The notes under the pieces: generated by a model
The model's database searches: none
Told to the model about the DNA's origin: nothing
Seen by the model: only the letters and a program-made list of their open reading frames with translations
Shown: in pieces, positions 23,362-38,187 of the stretch
How positions within the stretch are numbered: position 1 is the stretch's first letter
Layout: every line of letters starts with the position of its first letter
Source of the DNA: Inia geoffrensis
Lineage: Eukaryota; Chordata; Mammalia; Artiodactyla; Iniidae
Length of the DNA stretch: 64,000 bases
NCBI GenBank assembly: GCA_036417435.1
Contig: CM070903.1
Location: forward strand, 59,186,001-59,250,000
Direction of reading: 5' to 3'
Program-made: the position numbers and the translations under genes

Positions 23362-26356
23362 GCGCACACACTGAGCCATGACCTTAGCCTCACCCTCAAG
23401 AGATCCCCAATTCTACTGCCTGCTATTGTTTCGCCTTTATAAAGACCCTGCAAGACATGCCCACTGACATTTCAGATCCTAGGAGCCTGTCGCTGTCACC
23501 TGCATTGCTGCTGTTTCAGACGAGCTTCTGAGGCTGAGGATTTGGTTTCTGACACGTGCTCTGACCTGACCTCTACCCTGTGTGACAGGCTGGCTCCACA
23601 TCTCTTCCCAGCCTCTAAGAGCTTATAACTGCAGGCACACTAGAGGGAATGGTGGTGAAATGCTTTAGCTCCTGTAACATTGCCTTTGGGGAAAGCACAA
23701 ACCATTTTGTAAATGCTGACTAACCCTAATTAGAGTTTCGAACCAGGCCTGTAGAGAAGGGATTATTTATGGACATTGTAATAGGTGGGCGTATTTGTGT
23801 GTGTGAAAAGAATTTGAACATATGTCAAGAACCAAATTTAGGTGGAGGAGAACTGTGACTAAATCTGAGTATTTACACGCACATGGGTAAGTAGGAGTCC
23901 TTCCACTTTCTCACATCTATAGGAATGTGGGTTATATTGCTGAATGCCCATGAGGCTCAAACGGTACCTGGGAGGATGGCATTAGGAGATCTCTAGGTGG
24001 CTCCCAGATCACATGGGTTTGGCCACAGAGGCCTGCACTGCTCTCAGCGGGGTGTCTAGCTTGTATTATCTACGAAAGATCGGCAGTCTTTTTTGGATTC
24101 ATTGTCTACTAAGCAGTTGACATTTTCTAAGAGAATAACAGGGTTTTAAAAATTAATTTCCAATTATTCTAGAACTGTTGGCTGGAAGGTATTATGTCTT
24201 CTCTGGGGATAGTCTGTCAGTATTTTTTTTCTCTGTACGGACCTAATAAAATAAAAAATAAAGAAAAAAAATAGCAAGCAGTTGCACCTCGTAATGCAAA
24301 TGTCTTGGAGTGTGAAGGCATCTGCATTAATGATGGGACTGAGAAATCTTAGACTCTGGCAGACTGAGAGGAATATTTTATGAACATGTACGCTTTGAAG
24401 GCTTATATACTGAGAACAATCTTCTTAAAGTACAGTTGAAGCCAGATGAAAAAAACGTGCTGAACAGATAAAGGTGAAGACGGTGTCCCTCTCTCCCTCC
24501 CTGGGTTTGAGTCTAAGTGATTGTCCTGGCAGGAGGTGTCCATATAGATCCTCCTAAGAGTTATATGTGCACGTCATGTCAGGTTGGCTAAAAAAAAATT
24601 ACTGGTGCTTGCTTGCTCCTTTTACTTCTTTTGGTTCTTATTGCCTGTACTTTAAAAATGTATTCATTTAAAGGGAAGGTATTTATTCAAAGGATATTTA
24701 TCAAGTGCCCTTTTGTGTAAGGTGCTGTGTTAAATTAGGTGAATATGGAGATAAATAGGATCCTTCTCCCTGCTCTTCATGAAGTTCTGATCTTAGAGGA
24801 AAGCCAAAATTCAAACACCATGGAGAAAAATGCATAGGGTACAATAACACTTAGAAAACCAGTACCTATTCCATTACTGGTAGGAGGAGGAAAGCTTGGT
24901 AGATTGGGCTTTCAAGAGGAGACGACCCTTGGGTTGAATCATAAAGAGCAATTAGTAAATATCCAGGTGCTACAGGTAGGGAGAAGAGTGACACAATGCA
25001 GAGGTACCAAGGACTGAGAGATAGGGTTTCCTTGAGGAAACCCAAGCATCGATTTCATTTAAAGAAAGTAATGGAGATAAAGCTGGGAAAGTAGGCTAAT
25101 GAGCCTTATGTATCATGCCAAGATTAAACATTGAATGTTATCCCGAAGGCAAAAAGCAGCCACTGAAAGACTTGGTCAGGAATAGATTAAAAGCCCTAAA
25201 ACAATGACATAAGGGTGAGGAGAAACAAAATGACCCGTCAGTTATTAGGGATGCTGAGGGATAATAGAAGAAATTCATTATTTCTTTCATTCTGTTGAAT
25301 ATATATATGTTGATTACCTTCCATATGCCAGGCTGTCTCCTGGGCACTGGTGACTCAGTGATGATCAATACAGACATGTTTCCTGCCTTCAAAAGCTTAC
25401 AGTCTAGTTGGAGAAATGGACATTTAATCAAACAGTCATAATACAATATACCATGTAAGATGAGAGGTAGAGATTACTGGTGGAAGAAGCCTATAGCAAG
25501 GATATCTTAAGAAGACTTGCGAGTCTAGGGAGGCCCCCAGGAGGAAGTGATGAGTACGCTGCAGTCTGAAGTATACACAGGAACTAGCCCCCAGGATTAG
25601 AGCAGCAAGGCTAGGAGTGTCCTAGGAGAGGAAACAATCTGGGTGAAGACCTTGAAGAGAGAAAATGGCCCATTTAACAAACCCAAATGGTTCACTGTAG
25701 TTTATTTACTGTAAGCAAGGAGGAGGGGGCAAGGAGTAAAGTGGCAGATACTGAGAGGTCTCATAAGCCATGTTAAAGTGATTTAGCTTTACCTTAACAG
25801 GTGAGGGAAGGGTGTTAAACAGATGAATGACAGAGCAGCTTTGTGTTTTGGAAAGATCGCTCTGGCTGCAGTCCACAAAAGGTATTTGAGTTGGGAAGTA
25901 CTGCAACCAAGGAGACCACTTAGGTTGCTGATGAGGTCATCCAGGTGAGAGATGATACTGACCTGAGGAAGATAGTGACAGTGTAGATGAAGGAAAAGGG
26001 ACAGACACAGGAGATATATAGGAGGAAGTATCAGCAGGACTTGGCGACTCATTGGAGGGTAAAAGAGAAGATATAACTAGCTTGGGTAGCTGGGAGGAGG
26101 GGGATGGCATTCCCAGAAATAGGGATACAGGAGAGGGAGCAGTTTTAGGGGTGATGGAAGGAAACAGATATGCTTAGTTTGGAACATGCTGAGTTTGAGG
26201 TACCCGTGGGACATTAAAGATTTGGGAGAAAGCGTAGTAGCATCCAGTGGAAATGATTTCAGAGCTAAATCTTACAATTTGCCCAACCCCCTACCCTCCC
26301 TCACAGCTACTGTCATATTCAATGTAAGATGATTTGAGTTTGAATTTAGTGTCTTC

Positions 26357-26413
<57 letters not shown>

Positions 26414-29400
26414 CAACTAAAATTTTACTTCTTTCAGGGAATCTGTCTTCAACTTCTGGTCCCAGATAAATGACCCTCCCAAGCTCATTTAGTGTTCTGC
26501 TTAAGCGGCATGAATTCTGTCATTTGTTTCACTCTTTCCACTACCGTATTGACAGCTTGGGGTTGGGGCGGGGGAGGGGTTAGCTATGTGCAGTACAGCA
26601 CAAACCAGCTGTGAAATGGAAGCTTTTAGTTACATTACCACATTATCAAATACGATTTATTTTACACATTGACATTCAGGGTTACACCAAGAGGCTTAGT
26701 AAAAGCAGGAGAATTTTGTAATAGAATGTTTAGTGTTACCTTTTTCTTCTACCCTAAACATTTTCCTGTTTTCCCTAAACCTTCGTATTGTTCTTTCTTT
26801 TGTGTTAAAAGGAAAGGTTGTTAAAATATGATTATCCCAGAACTGAGAAGGCTCATCAGGGGATGACCAAGTGCCCTTTGTGAGGTGTTATTTTACCAAA
26901 GACGATGCCATCTGTTCAGAGACAGAGCAGGGTGATAATTAGCAAACTAGAGGAGGAATTTCTTATTAATGAATTACCTGTACAGTGTCTTATTTGGGTA
27001 TTAGCATCTATTGGACATTTAAGGAAGAGTAAGTCTTTCAAAGAAAAATAGATACCCAACTATATAAAATGCCTCCCATACATGGGATTGAAAACCCTTT
27101 GACTCACATAAATCATAGGCTGTTGGGGCTGATTTGGAGACTGTCTAGGGCAATGAATTACGTTGATGCCCTGCAGAGTTCTCGGGAGGCTTGACTCCCC
27201 CTTGAGCCCCACAAGGACACCTCTAGGCCAGAAGTGGGACTGTCTGGACAGGCCTTTAACCAGAGAAGCTCTACTTGCACTTGTTTTTATATATAAATAC
27301 TTCATTTGACAACATTCCAGGTCTGAAAGCACCCTGAGAACCTCTGATTTACTTCAGTTTTCTCTAGCTCATCTAGCCAGTTAGGCTAGACCAGGACCAG
27401 CTCTCCGGATTCCCAGGCTGATGTCTGTCCTCAGACAGTGGGATGCCCCTTGGCTTCTCAGAACATGAAAAATATGTTGATCAACATCCTCTGCTTCCAA
27501 ATGTTCTGCCTTGCTTCAAAACACAGTTGCTTTGTTGCACTGTGAATAATTATGAATTAAATAGGCAACTGATTAAAAATTATATTGGCCACATGGCCCT
27601 CTCAGATTTTGCTGACAGTATAATGGCTATAATTCATACTCTCCCACATGCCCCATGGAAAATAATCAAGTATGATGGGTCAAGTTTATCCCGTTGGCTT
27701 GGCAAGCTTTAAAGATATTATTCTTTGGTTTGAAAAACTGCTAAGCAGTCCCCTGATCTTGAACCTCGGATCCATGTTGGCCATATTTTGTATATCCTAA
27801 AGATGCCTCAGCCTTTCCACACTTGTCCATATGGAGTCAAGTTCTCTACAAATGCTGATTTTTCCCAAGGACCTAATTTAGGTGCGTGAGATGGGAAGCC
27901 CCAAGGAGATGTTATTAAAAGATAATTTACATGGGCTTAAGTTGGAGGAAATCTACTCTCTAGGATTTTTCCTTTTAAATTGTTCAATGCAGTATTTTAT
28001 TCTAGCTGCTCCTTTAGTCGTTCTTTCTGGTTTATTTTTGTCCTCTGTGTTTTCCAACACATTCCTCTTCATCGACCCAGATAACTCAAGCTAGAAGGAC
28101 AAATAGAGATAAATGGAACTGGGGATGTACAGGTGCTGAGGGAGAGAAGGTGCAGAGAGTGAACTCTGCCTATTTAAAGAAGATGAATGGACCAAAGAGA
28201 AGTTTGGGAAAGGATCAGGAGACCTAGGCTCATCTGCCCTAAGCAACTCTCTAAACAGCTGTACGTTTAAGTAAGCATGCTTGCACTTATTCTATATACA
28301 TGTATTCAGTGCATACTGTATGCCAGAAACTTACTAAATATGGAGATATGGGCATGAATTAGACATGATCCCACCCTCAAAATCTCACAGTCAGCTGTCA
28401 GGGACAGACATGGAGATAATTACCACCAGTGTTCCAAGCAGCACAGGGCAAAGAGCAGTTAAATCTGCTTGAGTCACGTGAGCTCACAGACAAATGATTA
28501 TGACCCGAGTCACATACAAGTAATTAAAATGGAAAGGCAAGGGACAATGAGATTGTTCCCAAGGACTCTAATGGGTTTTTGTGGGTTTTTTTTAAACAAA
28601 TCTTTTGCTGTATTCAATAACCGTAAGGCCCAATTCTCACACATATTTTTACAAATAAGTGTGTTCTTAGCTTAGGCCATAGAGATATTTTAATGTGCAC
28701 AACTGCAATCTGTTGAGATCAAATTTATTGCAATATTCATAGAGATTAAATACCTGAGTCATAATATGATATGCTTTTCTACAAAACCTGCCCTAAACAT
28801 CTTTAGCCTTTAAGGACATGTTTGTTTTTATGTCTATTCTTAATATTTTTTTTTATCTTATATCTATCTTTAATTTTTATTCACACTGGAGGCAGTATGA
28901 AGAAGTAGTTCCGGGCTTCCCCGGTGGCGCAGTGGTTGAGCGTCCGCCTGCCTATGCAGGGGACACGGGTTCGTGCCCCAGTCCGCGAAGATCCCACATG
29001 CCACAGAGCGGCTGGGCCCGTGAGCCATGGCCGCTGAGCCTGCGCATTCGGAGCCTGTGCTCCGCAACGGGAGAGGCCACAAGCAGTGAGAGGCCCGCGC
29101 ACCACAAAAAAAAAAAAAAAAAAAAAAAAGTAATTCCGAATATGGGTTGTTTTAGTGGCACTAGGATCAAATCCTAGCTACTAGTTATGTAACCTCAAAT
29201 AAAAAGTTTAACCCTCTGTCACACAGTTTTCTCATCTGTAAAATGGATATAATTATAGTACTTATTTCACAAGTGCAAAGTTAAGTGGAAGCACAGTCCA
29301 CAAGACCACCCTCACTCTGACACCAGTTGCAAGTTTGGGGGTCCTCAAGGTCACTCTTAGGTTTGATAATTTGCTAGAAGGACTGACAGAACTCACTGAA

Positions 29401-32400
29401 AGCTGCTATACTCAATTGCTATTTTTTACAGCTACAATCAGCCACATGAAGAGTCCAGGGAAATCCCAAATGTGGAGCTTCCAGTTGCCCTCTACCCTGG
29501 AGTTGTGGACAGTGCTGCCGTCCTGGTGTTGATGTGTGATGATATGCACAAAGTATTGCTAACCCGGGAAGCTAGCCCAACGCTTGGTGTCCAGAGTCTT
29601 TATTGAGGGTCTAAATGGCTGATCTCAGCATCCAGCCCCACAGAGGTCAAGCCTGTTCCCACATGACTCAGAACCCTCACCATAAATCTCATCCTTAGAC
29701 TTTTTGATGTGGTCCCAAAGCTCTCAGGTAAACAGAGATACTCTTATCAGGTAGGATATTCCAAGGGTTTAAGAGATTACCTCCCAGAGGCCAAGGACAA
29801 AGACCAGACCCCTCTTTGGGCAAGGTTAAATTTTTTACTACACAACGGATGTGTTTAAGAATTAAGTAAGATGATGGTTACAATGGGCTTAGAATATTGC
29901 CTAGTACAAAACAAGCATAAATTTTGGATATATATCTATTATTATTAACAATCCTTTTTGATCCTACAGCATCATACTAGATACTATAGGAAATCTTAAA
30001 AAAAAATTAACAAGGTGTAGTTTATAATCTTGGAGGAGAGATACTAAGTTTCAAGTAAAACCAACAAAAGCAGAATGAGGTTGAGTATCACAGTAAAGGA
30101 ACAAGCAAACTGCTAGGGACCAGTAGAAGGGAGAGGTTACTTCCAGGCAGGGGTTAGGGGACAGCTGCTCTGGGAGGGCACCTGAGCGGCACTGAGGGAT
30201 GGGGGTTCCGAAAAGCGGGGAGGGCATCCCTGACTGAGGGAACCACATGAATAAAATCAGAGATGGGAAAGCAAGGGCACCTTCGGGGAACAGAGAAGGG
30301 CTGCCATGGCCTACTGTAGAAGCAACAGGAGGAAGAAATGGGAAAGCACTGGACAGACAGACTGAGAGAGCTTTTCAATGTGCTGTTGAGCACTTTATGC
30401 CTTATCTCATAGACTCTGGGGAACCAGTGACAATCAATACAAGGCCTAAAGAACACCCTGAAAGAGAATATGCTGTCTCTTTTAAAATCTCCAGTCTTTG
30501 AAACATGCTCCTTCCTCAACCGTATCACTCTCCCTCCCAATACCGCCCACTTCACTTGGCCAATTACAATTCATCCTGCAAGAAACAGCTCAAGAACTAC
30601 TTCTGTGCACACCTCCATAATGAAACATGTTATATGCCATCAGGACCTGTTTTCCGCTATACACAACTGTATTTTGTCATCTCTGTATACTCAGTGTCTG
30701 TATACTTGTAGAGTGGTTCAAAGGAAAAAAGGGAGAGAGCGAAAGAGGAGAGAGACATGAAATCTTGAAATATCTACAAAGAATTTAAAGAGCAGATATT
30801 TCTAGTTAATTTAAAGAGAAACTAGGACATACAGAGAGAGTGAGTAATAGTGCCTAGAGTAAGACAAAATCTTATAACTGCATGGCAGAGTCTTCTCAAG
30901 GTATCCCAAGGCTTTAGTAGTAATAGTAATAATAATAATAATGATAATGATAGTAGGCAGAAGACGAGCTTACTTATACAACACTTAAAAAGCACTTGCT
31001 AGGCGCCGGATATGCTCTACTTGATTTATGTGAACCCAGCTAATCTCTGCAATTCAGTGATGTAAGTACTAACATTATCTCCATTTTACAAATGAAGAAA
31101 TTGAGGGACACAGTAGATAAGCAAATTGCAACAGAAATCCTGATAACAATCCTAGGACTGTAAAAACGTCGTCTTGCCAAATTCATTTAATTGCATCTGA
31201 ATAAAAGACATTTGTAGAGCTGGAGATTGACCTAGTGTTGGGCTGTAACTTCAGTTCCTTGTGTTGGTTGGAATAAAGAGCAGTGTTCTTTTCATCCGAG
31301 GCATGTGTTTCCACGCCAGGCCCCTAATGCCTGAGCGCCCATGAGGATGGTTGTGTTTGAAGGACTGCCTGCTAACCTGTTCCAGCTGAACAAGTCAATT
31401 TTCTTTTTTTCAAGACCAAACGTCTAGGAGACTTTTTATTGACTGAGAACAGAAGCAGCCCAGTGGTTTAAGTGGATTGTGCAGTAATGGCCCAGCAAGG
31501 CTCCAGCAGGGAAGACGTCTTTCTGCCTCTCGGAGGTGGCAAGACCAGCAGAGGCTTTTAGCAGGCGTGTGCTTGTCAGAACACTCCACTTCCCTGGGTG
31601 GGTGTGTTTTCCTTCTCCTTCCCCTGCTGTGTGTAATGTACAAATTTCCTTTAAACCCATCATTTGGTGTAATTTACACTGCTACTTGTTGGATTTTCCC
31701 TCTTCCTTTTCCCTTTCCCCTGTCAGAGCTTCTGGCCTAGTCCTCCATTACCAGGAAAGAGAAAAACCCTTCTTGTTTTGAGGGGATCTAGCTGAGGAGC
31801 TTCCCTGGATCTCAGCCATTCAGCAGTTTGTCAAATGAATCTTAAAGTAACCCTTCTCTGTGAAAGCTTTCAACCCAAGCTAGGTCATTAGGAAGGTGTT
31901 TTTTTTCTAAAGTCCCCACAATAAATTCCATAGAAATGTCCCACAAAGCAATGAAATGCCAGTCATTCTGGAGTGAAGGGAACCGTCACCTAAATGCTAG
32001 ACGAGGAATGAGCTACTGGCCAATGTGTTCAGTCAGCATAGTTCAGGTTCATCACTGGCCAACCTGAGTCAGTGTGAAAGGAGAGAATTTCTCCAGAAAT
32101 TTGACAAAATTCTCAGATGAGCCAAAAGTAAATAAATACCACTGTCAGGCTTGGGAATGATTTGCTTTTTGCAAATATGGTAAGTTAAATCTATAAGCAC
32201 ATATTCATCTTAAGTATAGCAAGTATGAAAGGAATGTATCTTACTTCTTTGCAGTGATTAATAATCCTTGTTAAAATAGGGTCATATATTCCTTTAATTT
32301 GCTGTTAATGAGTTAGAATCCTTCGATTCTTCAGATAGAAGAGACCCTAAAGCTCACTTCACCCCACTTCGTAAGTTTGCAAAGGGAGAAGTTGAGCTAC

Positions 32401-35383
32401 AGCCTGAACCTAAAAGCTGAAGTTCATACAAGTGATCAGATCAGAACCAGCACTGGGATTCAAGGCTCAGAGCTGTGTTAACCAAAAAAAAAAAAAGTGT
32501 CCTCAACTGAAAGAAGGTTAGAGTGCCCTCTTGTGTCCCTACCTGGAAATTCTTCATGTCTTTACAAAATTTAAAATCACTTTAATCTCTCCATCAATTT
32601 TACTGCATTGGGGTGAAGGTCAGACATGTAGCTCTGAAAACAAATCCTGTGATCATTATGTTATCGGAAGTAAATGCACAATGCATTTGACCTACTTCAT
32701 CAGTAAAGACAATAACATCATCCCTAGAGTAGTTTTGTGTGGATTCGGGTCTGGCTGACCTAGGTTTCTGTCCCCGGGCAGCCACTGGCAATCTTGGTAA
32801 CCCTTAAACAGTTGCAAAACCAGCCTGAACCTCTGTCCCCTCATCTGTAAAATACAGATAATCACTGCCCTGCAGGACTGGCAGAGATCAAATGCAATCA
32901 TGTAAGTCAGCCCAGCCTGACATTTGGTAAGCAATAAACAATAAATTGAAATTATTAGTCATTTTCAGACGTGAGCCACCACAAGGGATCACCAGCAAGT
33001 TCACAATGAAGGAACTGAAGTGAGAACGCTGTGGAGTGAACAGAATGTCCTTGGGATGCTTTTAGCTCTTGGATGAAGAGGTTTCCATGAGCTCTGGGGG
33101 CAGAGGAAGTACATTTTTAAAGGAATAACATGCTAAATATGTGATTCTTCCAAAATAAATTCTTCCTTTAGATGGGGAAGTTTAAACAGAACTAGGCCTA
33201 ATGGCTTTCCCACAGATAGAATCTCTTTCAGAGGTAACACCTGGTCTTTGGCACTAAGGGCCCAGCATTAAAAAAAAAAAGAAATCTCTGCTCTGAAAGA
33301 TAAAGTTTGAAAACCGGATCTTGTTTAGGGCATTGGTCCAGTTCTTTAAGAAGTCTTTATTTATTGAGAGGGTAACCATATTAAAATAAGTAAAGAACAG
33401 AAGTGAAAAACAATAGCTGGATGAATTCATTCTTTGATTTTCATTTTCCTTAAACTCCTTATTTTATGAAACAAGCTACCTCAGCTTAAGTGTTCCGGCA
33501 AAATGGCACTAAATCGAGTCCTTTTGCCCCAGTGAACTTTCAAAGGTTCCCTCCTCCCTCCAGTAATTCTCACAGCCGTCTTTTTCACACATGTGGGAGG
33601 GAGATATCATTATGTACAATACAAGGAGACTTGACCTTTAAATGTCAGTGGAAGTGTGGAGTCTGGTGATTGTCTGTATCTTTCTTCCACTAGCTCATTG
33701 GAGAGCTGAGGAAGACAGTCCAACAGTGTGTAAGCGGGAAGCGGGTAGGGGCGAAAGGAACCCCTCACCTGTGCCCCTCTCTTTGTTTTCACCCAACCAG
33801 GGAAAAGGAAAGGAAAGCTTGGATTGGACTCTGTCATCCACATACTTATCCTAGATACCACAATCGCTGGGAGGTTTATCGCACCGCAAGAGCAGATTTA
33901 AAAAGGCTGGTCAGTTTGCTCGCCTCGCTCATCCTTTTGGGAAATCTGTTACTTCACATAAGGCAAATACAGCACGTGAGGCCGGGGAATTTATTATTGA
34001 TGGAAAGTTCATCCTCGGGCCCTCGCGTGGTTGCGGAGGAGCAGAGCTGGAGCCTCTTGGCGCGTGCCCCCTGCTTGGCGGCGCATGCGCACGCGGCACT
34101 ACCATAGCCGTAGACCGCCGCTGGCCGCGCTGTGCTCCCTTTGTGGACGTCAATCATCAAAGAGTGAAAAGATATCCCCTGACTCACACTTGAAAGTCTC
34201 CTATTTGTGTGGATTAACTGAACAATACATTTTGTAGCTGCTGTAGTTACCTCGATAGCATTTGTGAAACAGTTTCTGATGTTCAACTCATTTTCTACTT
34301 TACGCTTTTGTCTTTTTACGCATGGTTTTTCTCCTTAGAATGCCCCTAAACATCTCTGTGTCTTGTTTATTGATGCTTATATACTAGCCCTTGTGTTCCA
34401 GTTTTGGTTTTTTTTAACATCTTTATTGGAGTATAATTGCTTTACAATGGTGTGTTAGTCTCTGCTTTATAACAAAGTGAATCAGCTGTATGTATACATA
34501 TATCCCCGTATCTCCTCCCTCTTGCCTCTCCCTCCCACCCTCCCTATCCCACCCCTCTAGGTGGACACAAAGCACTGAGCTGATCTCCCTGTGCTATGCG
34601 GCTGCTTCCCACTAGCTATTTTACATTTGGTAGTGTATATATGTCCACGCCACTCTCTCACTTTGTCCCAGCTTACCCTTCCTGTGTTCCAGTTTTAACG
34701 CCAGCATACCATGAAAAAGATTTTTCATGAAGGAAGTCCATCTCAACCAGAGGGAAGCCTCCTCTTGTACGTTTCCACCTTCCCCTCATCTTTATGTGAC
34801 ACCACTCCACTCCCAATCGAGGTCTGCCCCGCTGGGCCAGGCACTGGGCAAGTTGAGGCAAGGGGGGACGGTCTGGCAGAGGAGAACCCCTGGTGTGAGG
34901 GGTCCTGAAATCTGGGATGGGCAGGACGTGTGTTTGCTTTAGACAGGTTAATATCATGGCACCCCTCACATTGTCACTTAAAAAATATGTATTCGTGATT
35001 TATAGAGAAATGTTGAGGTGAAATTTTACATCTTTGAAAACTCCGCATTAGGTTATCTCCTCTCCCAGTTCTCTCTCCTCAGCCCTGCTGCCCTAGGATT
35101 CCCTCCTTCTCTCCCCTTCTCCTCCTGGCCTCTCAAACTCCCTCCCCTTTCTTGGCAGATCAGTTTAGGTCCTTCCAAGCTTCTGTCTGCAGACTTGCAC
35201 ACCCGCACCCACTGCTGCAAGTATGTCGAAAGCCATTAATGCCAGAGATGAATATTTCATTTGTGCCGAGCAAACAAAAGATACCACACTTACCAGGATT
35301 CTCTCTGCATGAACTGAAAATGACTTTTTTATCCTTATCGCATGTTCATATTTAAGATAAAGAGTTTACTATGTGCCTTAAAG

Positions 35384-35426
<43 letters not shown>

Positions 35427-38154
35427 AAACATCCTGCCCATTTTGTAAGGAGCCACTGGTGAAAACCTACATCAACTGGCACCAAGTTTGTAGATTATCC
35501 CAGTGATACTTTTACATCCCTTGTTGACGGGTTCCTTCAGCCACCACTCTGATACTGTGCCCCTCAACATAGCTGTCCCTGGAAGCCCACGGTGCTGTCA
35601 GAGCTGCTGTCATGAGGCAGAAAGATGCCGGGGAATGAGAGGAGCTGGTGACAGCTTCCTTGGGAAGTGAGAGCCAAGCAGCAGGGCATTTGGAGTCCAG
35701 CTGGACCCATGCTCTCTGAAGGGCCAGAGAGGGGTCCCTGTATATTCCCTGTCACCATTTGAGTCTGAGAGTGGACCCTGGTGCTGAGGGAGTGAGCAGT
35801 TCCTAAGTGGCTCTTCTTTGGAAACTCGACGTTGCCGATAACCTCCATGTGGAACTTGAGATATACGTTCTTAGTCATTGGTAAAATTAAGTAGTGGTCT
35901 CTCCAAACCTTAGAAGAATATCCAGACTTCTTGTTCAAATGATCTTGAGTGGGAATGTTTTGATTGCCTTAGTTTTAGAACTTTCAAAAAAAATTTTTTT
36001 AATTTCTTAAAAATCACAGGTTCATTAAAATGCAAACACCTTTAGTGAGACAGTGGGTTTGAGGGTCCAAACCTCATTTTTAAGCTCATTTTCTAAGAAA
36101 TACTTTTGAAAGATTTCTTAGAAATTATATGAAGATAGAATCTGGGCTCTGTGTAAATCAAGGCATAAAATCCTCTTGTTTTTTCAGAAAAATTCAACCC
36201 TTTAAAAGGGACTAATACATCACCAGGCTATCTCCCAGAACTCTCCAAGGTGGGTGGACAGTATGAGGAAGAGCTGTTGTTCAGCTAGACCTCTCAGTTT
36301 CTGATCCCAACTCCACCTGAGGGCTGTTCTCTCTTCTTTTCCTCCTTTGGAGATGGGAGAACATTACTGTCTTTCTTTGGCTTGAACACTTATCTTTTCT
36401 CTCTCTTTATAAAGCCTGATACTGCTCTTTTTTCTGCTGTTTGCACTGACCATCATTTGATCTAGTTGACCCTTTATTCCAGCCCAGACACCTTCTGGTT
36501 ATCTGAATGACCTAGCTTCATTAAAATAGAGTGTAAGCAAGATTTTTGGTCTTTTGTGTTTGGGCATCTTTAATATCCTCTCGCTGTAGTTTTTGCAGCT
36601 AAGATCTTATTCATTTTTCCAGAATAATTTTTTGCTATGTATATTTTTACATGAATTTAGAAAAATAAATTGGACATTCAGTACCATTTTATGCAGCATC
36701 AGCTCCACTGGGTAACTGGCAAAACGGCTGCACCTGTTTTCTTGCAAGCTGCCTGCATTATTCTGGCCTCACCTGGTATGGTATAGGCTAATAATCAGAG
36801 AAAGAATATGAAATTACAAATCATATGACCTAAAGTTCAAACTGAGATAAAATAAACAAGCCCTAACTGAACACTGACTATTCCTAACAGAAAATGCATG
36901 CACATTCAGTATATGTTTTAAGACCTAGCCTGCAAGGGGCCAGACCATCTTAATTTTGACAGCAGTAGTATGATGAAGTCCTGATAAAAATCTGGAGTTT
37001 AGATGGCTCTTTTAAAAATAAGCTCAAAATAATAATTGTCTTTAAAAGAAATTTTGCAGAATGATGATTATGTCTATTAGAACCTCTTTATGTTTATTAG
37101 TAAAAATACTTCTGTGAAATAGTGAAATTTTTTCAAATTCTTTTAAATATACTTTTCCAAGTAAATGAAGCATGTTTTTTTTCCTCCTGAATGTAAGTTT
37201 TATCTGGATTTCATTTCAGACGGACCACTCTAGTGTCAACATATACACATCGACGTGCACATAAATGCTTTGGCAACTGAGAGACATTAGTTCCAAACAC
37301 CTCTATAGGTATCCCTACTATGAAGTTTTGCTATTTAAACATTTGCTATAACAACTTATAATAAGATTTGTTTTACCTGGAATTCACTACCTGAATGAAA
37401 AAAATCTCATAGCAAATTCACACGTGTGGGCTAGCAAAAACATTCAAGTTGCAGGTACATCCAGGCCAGGAGATGGAGAAATGTGTCACATCCATGGCCC
37501 AGCTGCTCTCTCAGTAGGCTCAATTGTACATTAGTGCTCTCAACTTGCCACATTACTGAGTAGAAATGTCCTCTAAGAAAGCGAAAAGGCTTTGAATAAA
37601 ATCGGTGAACCCAAGAGGCCTGAAAAGCCCATACTTGCGAAGAAAAAACAAAGTGATAAAGAATGTTGAGGGAGATGATCTGACATAAAGCACGTCCTTA
37701 AGAACTGTGCACCTCGAGTCTGTCATACAGAGTGAAGTAAGTCAGAAAGAGAAAGACAAATACCGTATGCTAACACATATATATGGAATTTAAGAAAAAA
37801 AAAATGTTATGAAGAACCTAGGGGTAAGACAGGAATAAAGACACAGACCTACTGGAGAACGGACTTGAGGATATGGGGAGGGGGAGGGGTGAGTTATGAG
37901 AGGGCCAGGGAGGGGCATGGACATATATATACTAACAAACGTAAGGTAGATAGCTAGTGGGAAGCAGCCGCTTGGCACAGGGATATCAGCTCAGTGCTTT
38001 GTGACTGCCTGGAGGGGTGGGATAGGGAGGGAAGGAGGGAGGGAGACGCAAGAGGGAAGAAATATGTGAATGTCTGTATATGTATAACTGAATCACTTTG
38101 TTATAAAGTAGAAACTGACACACCATTGTAGAGCAATTTTAACCCAATAAAGAT

Positions 38155-38187
<33 letters not shown>

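Noticed and set aside
28914..28990. tRNA gene at SINE heads (A- and B-box-like sequence)
   Set aside because: The heads are tRNA-derived promoters of SINEs; no cloverleaf with intact acceptor pairing is expected, and each is followed by SINE body and A tail.
29300..29860. Complete endogenous retrovirus
   Set aside because: Only LTR-like sequence is seen here and at 54.8-55.5 kb; no gag, pol or env remnants lie beside either.
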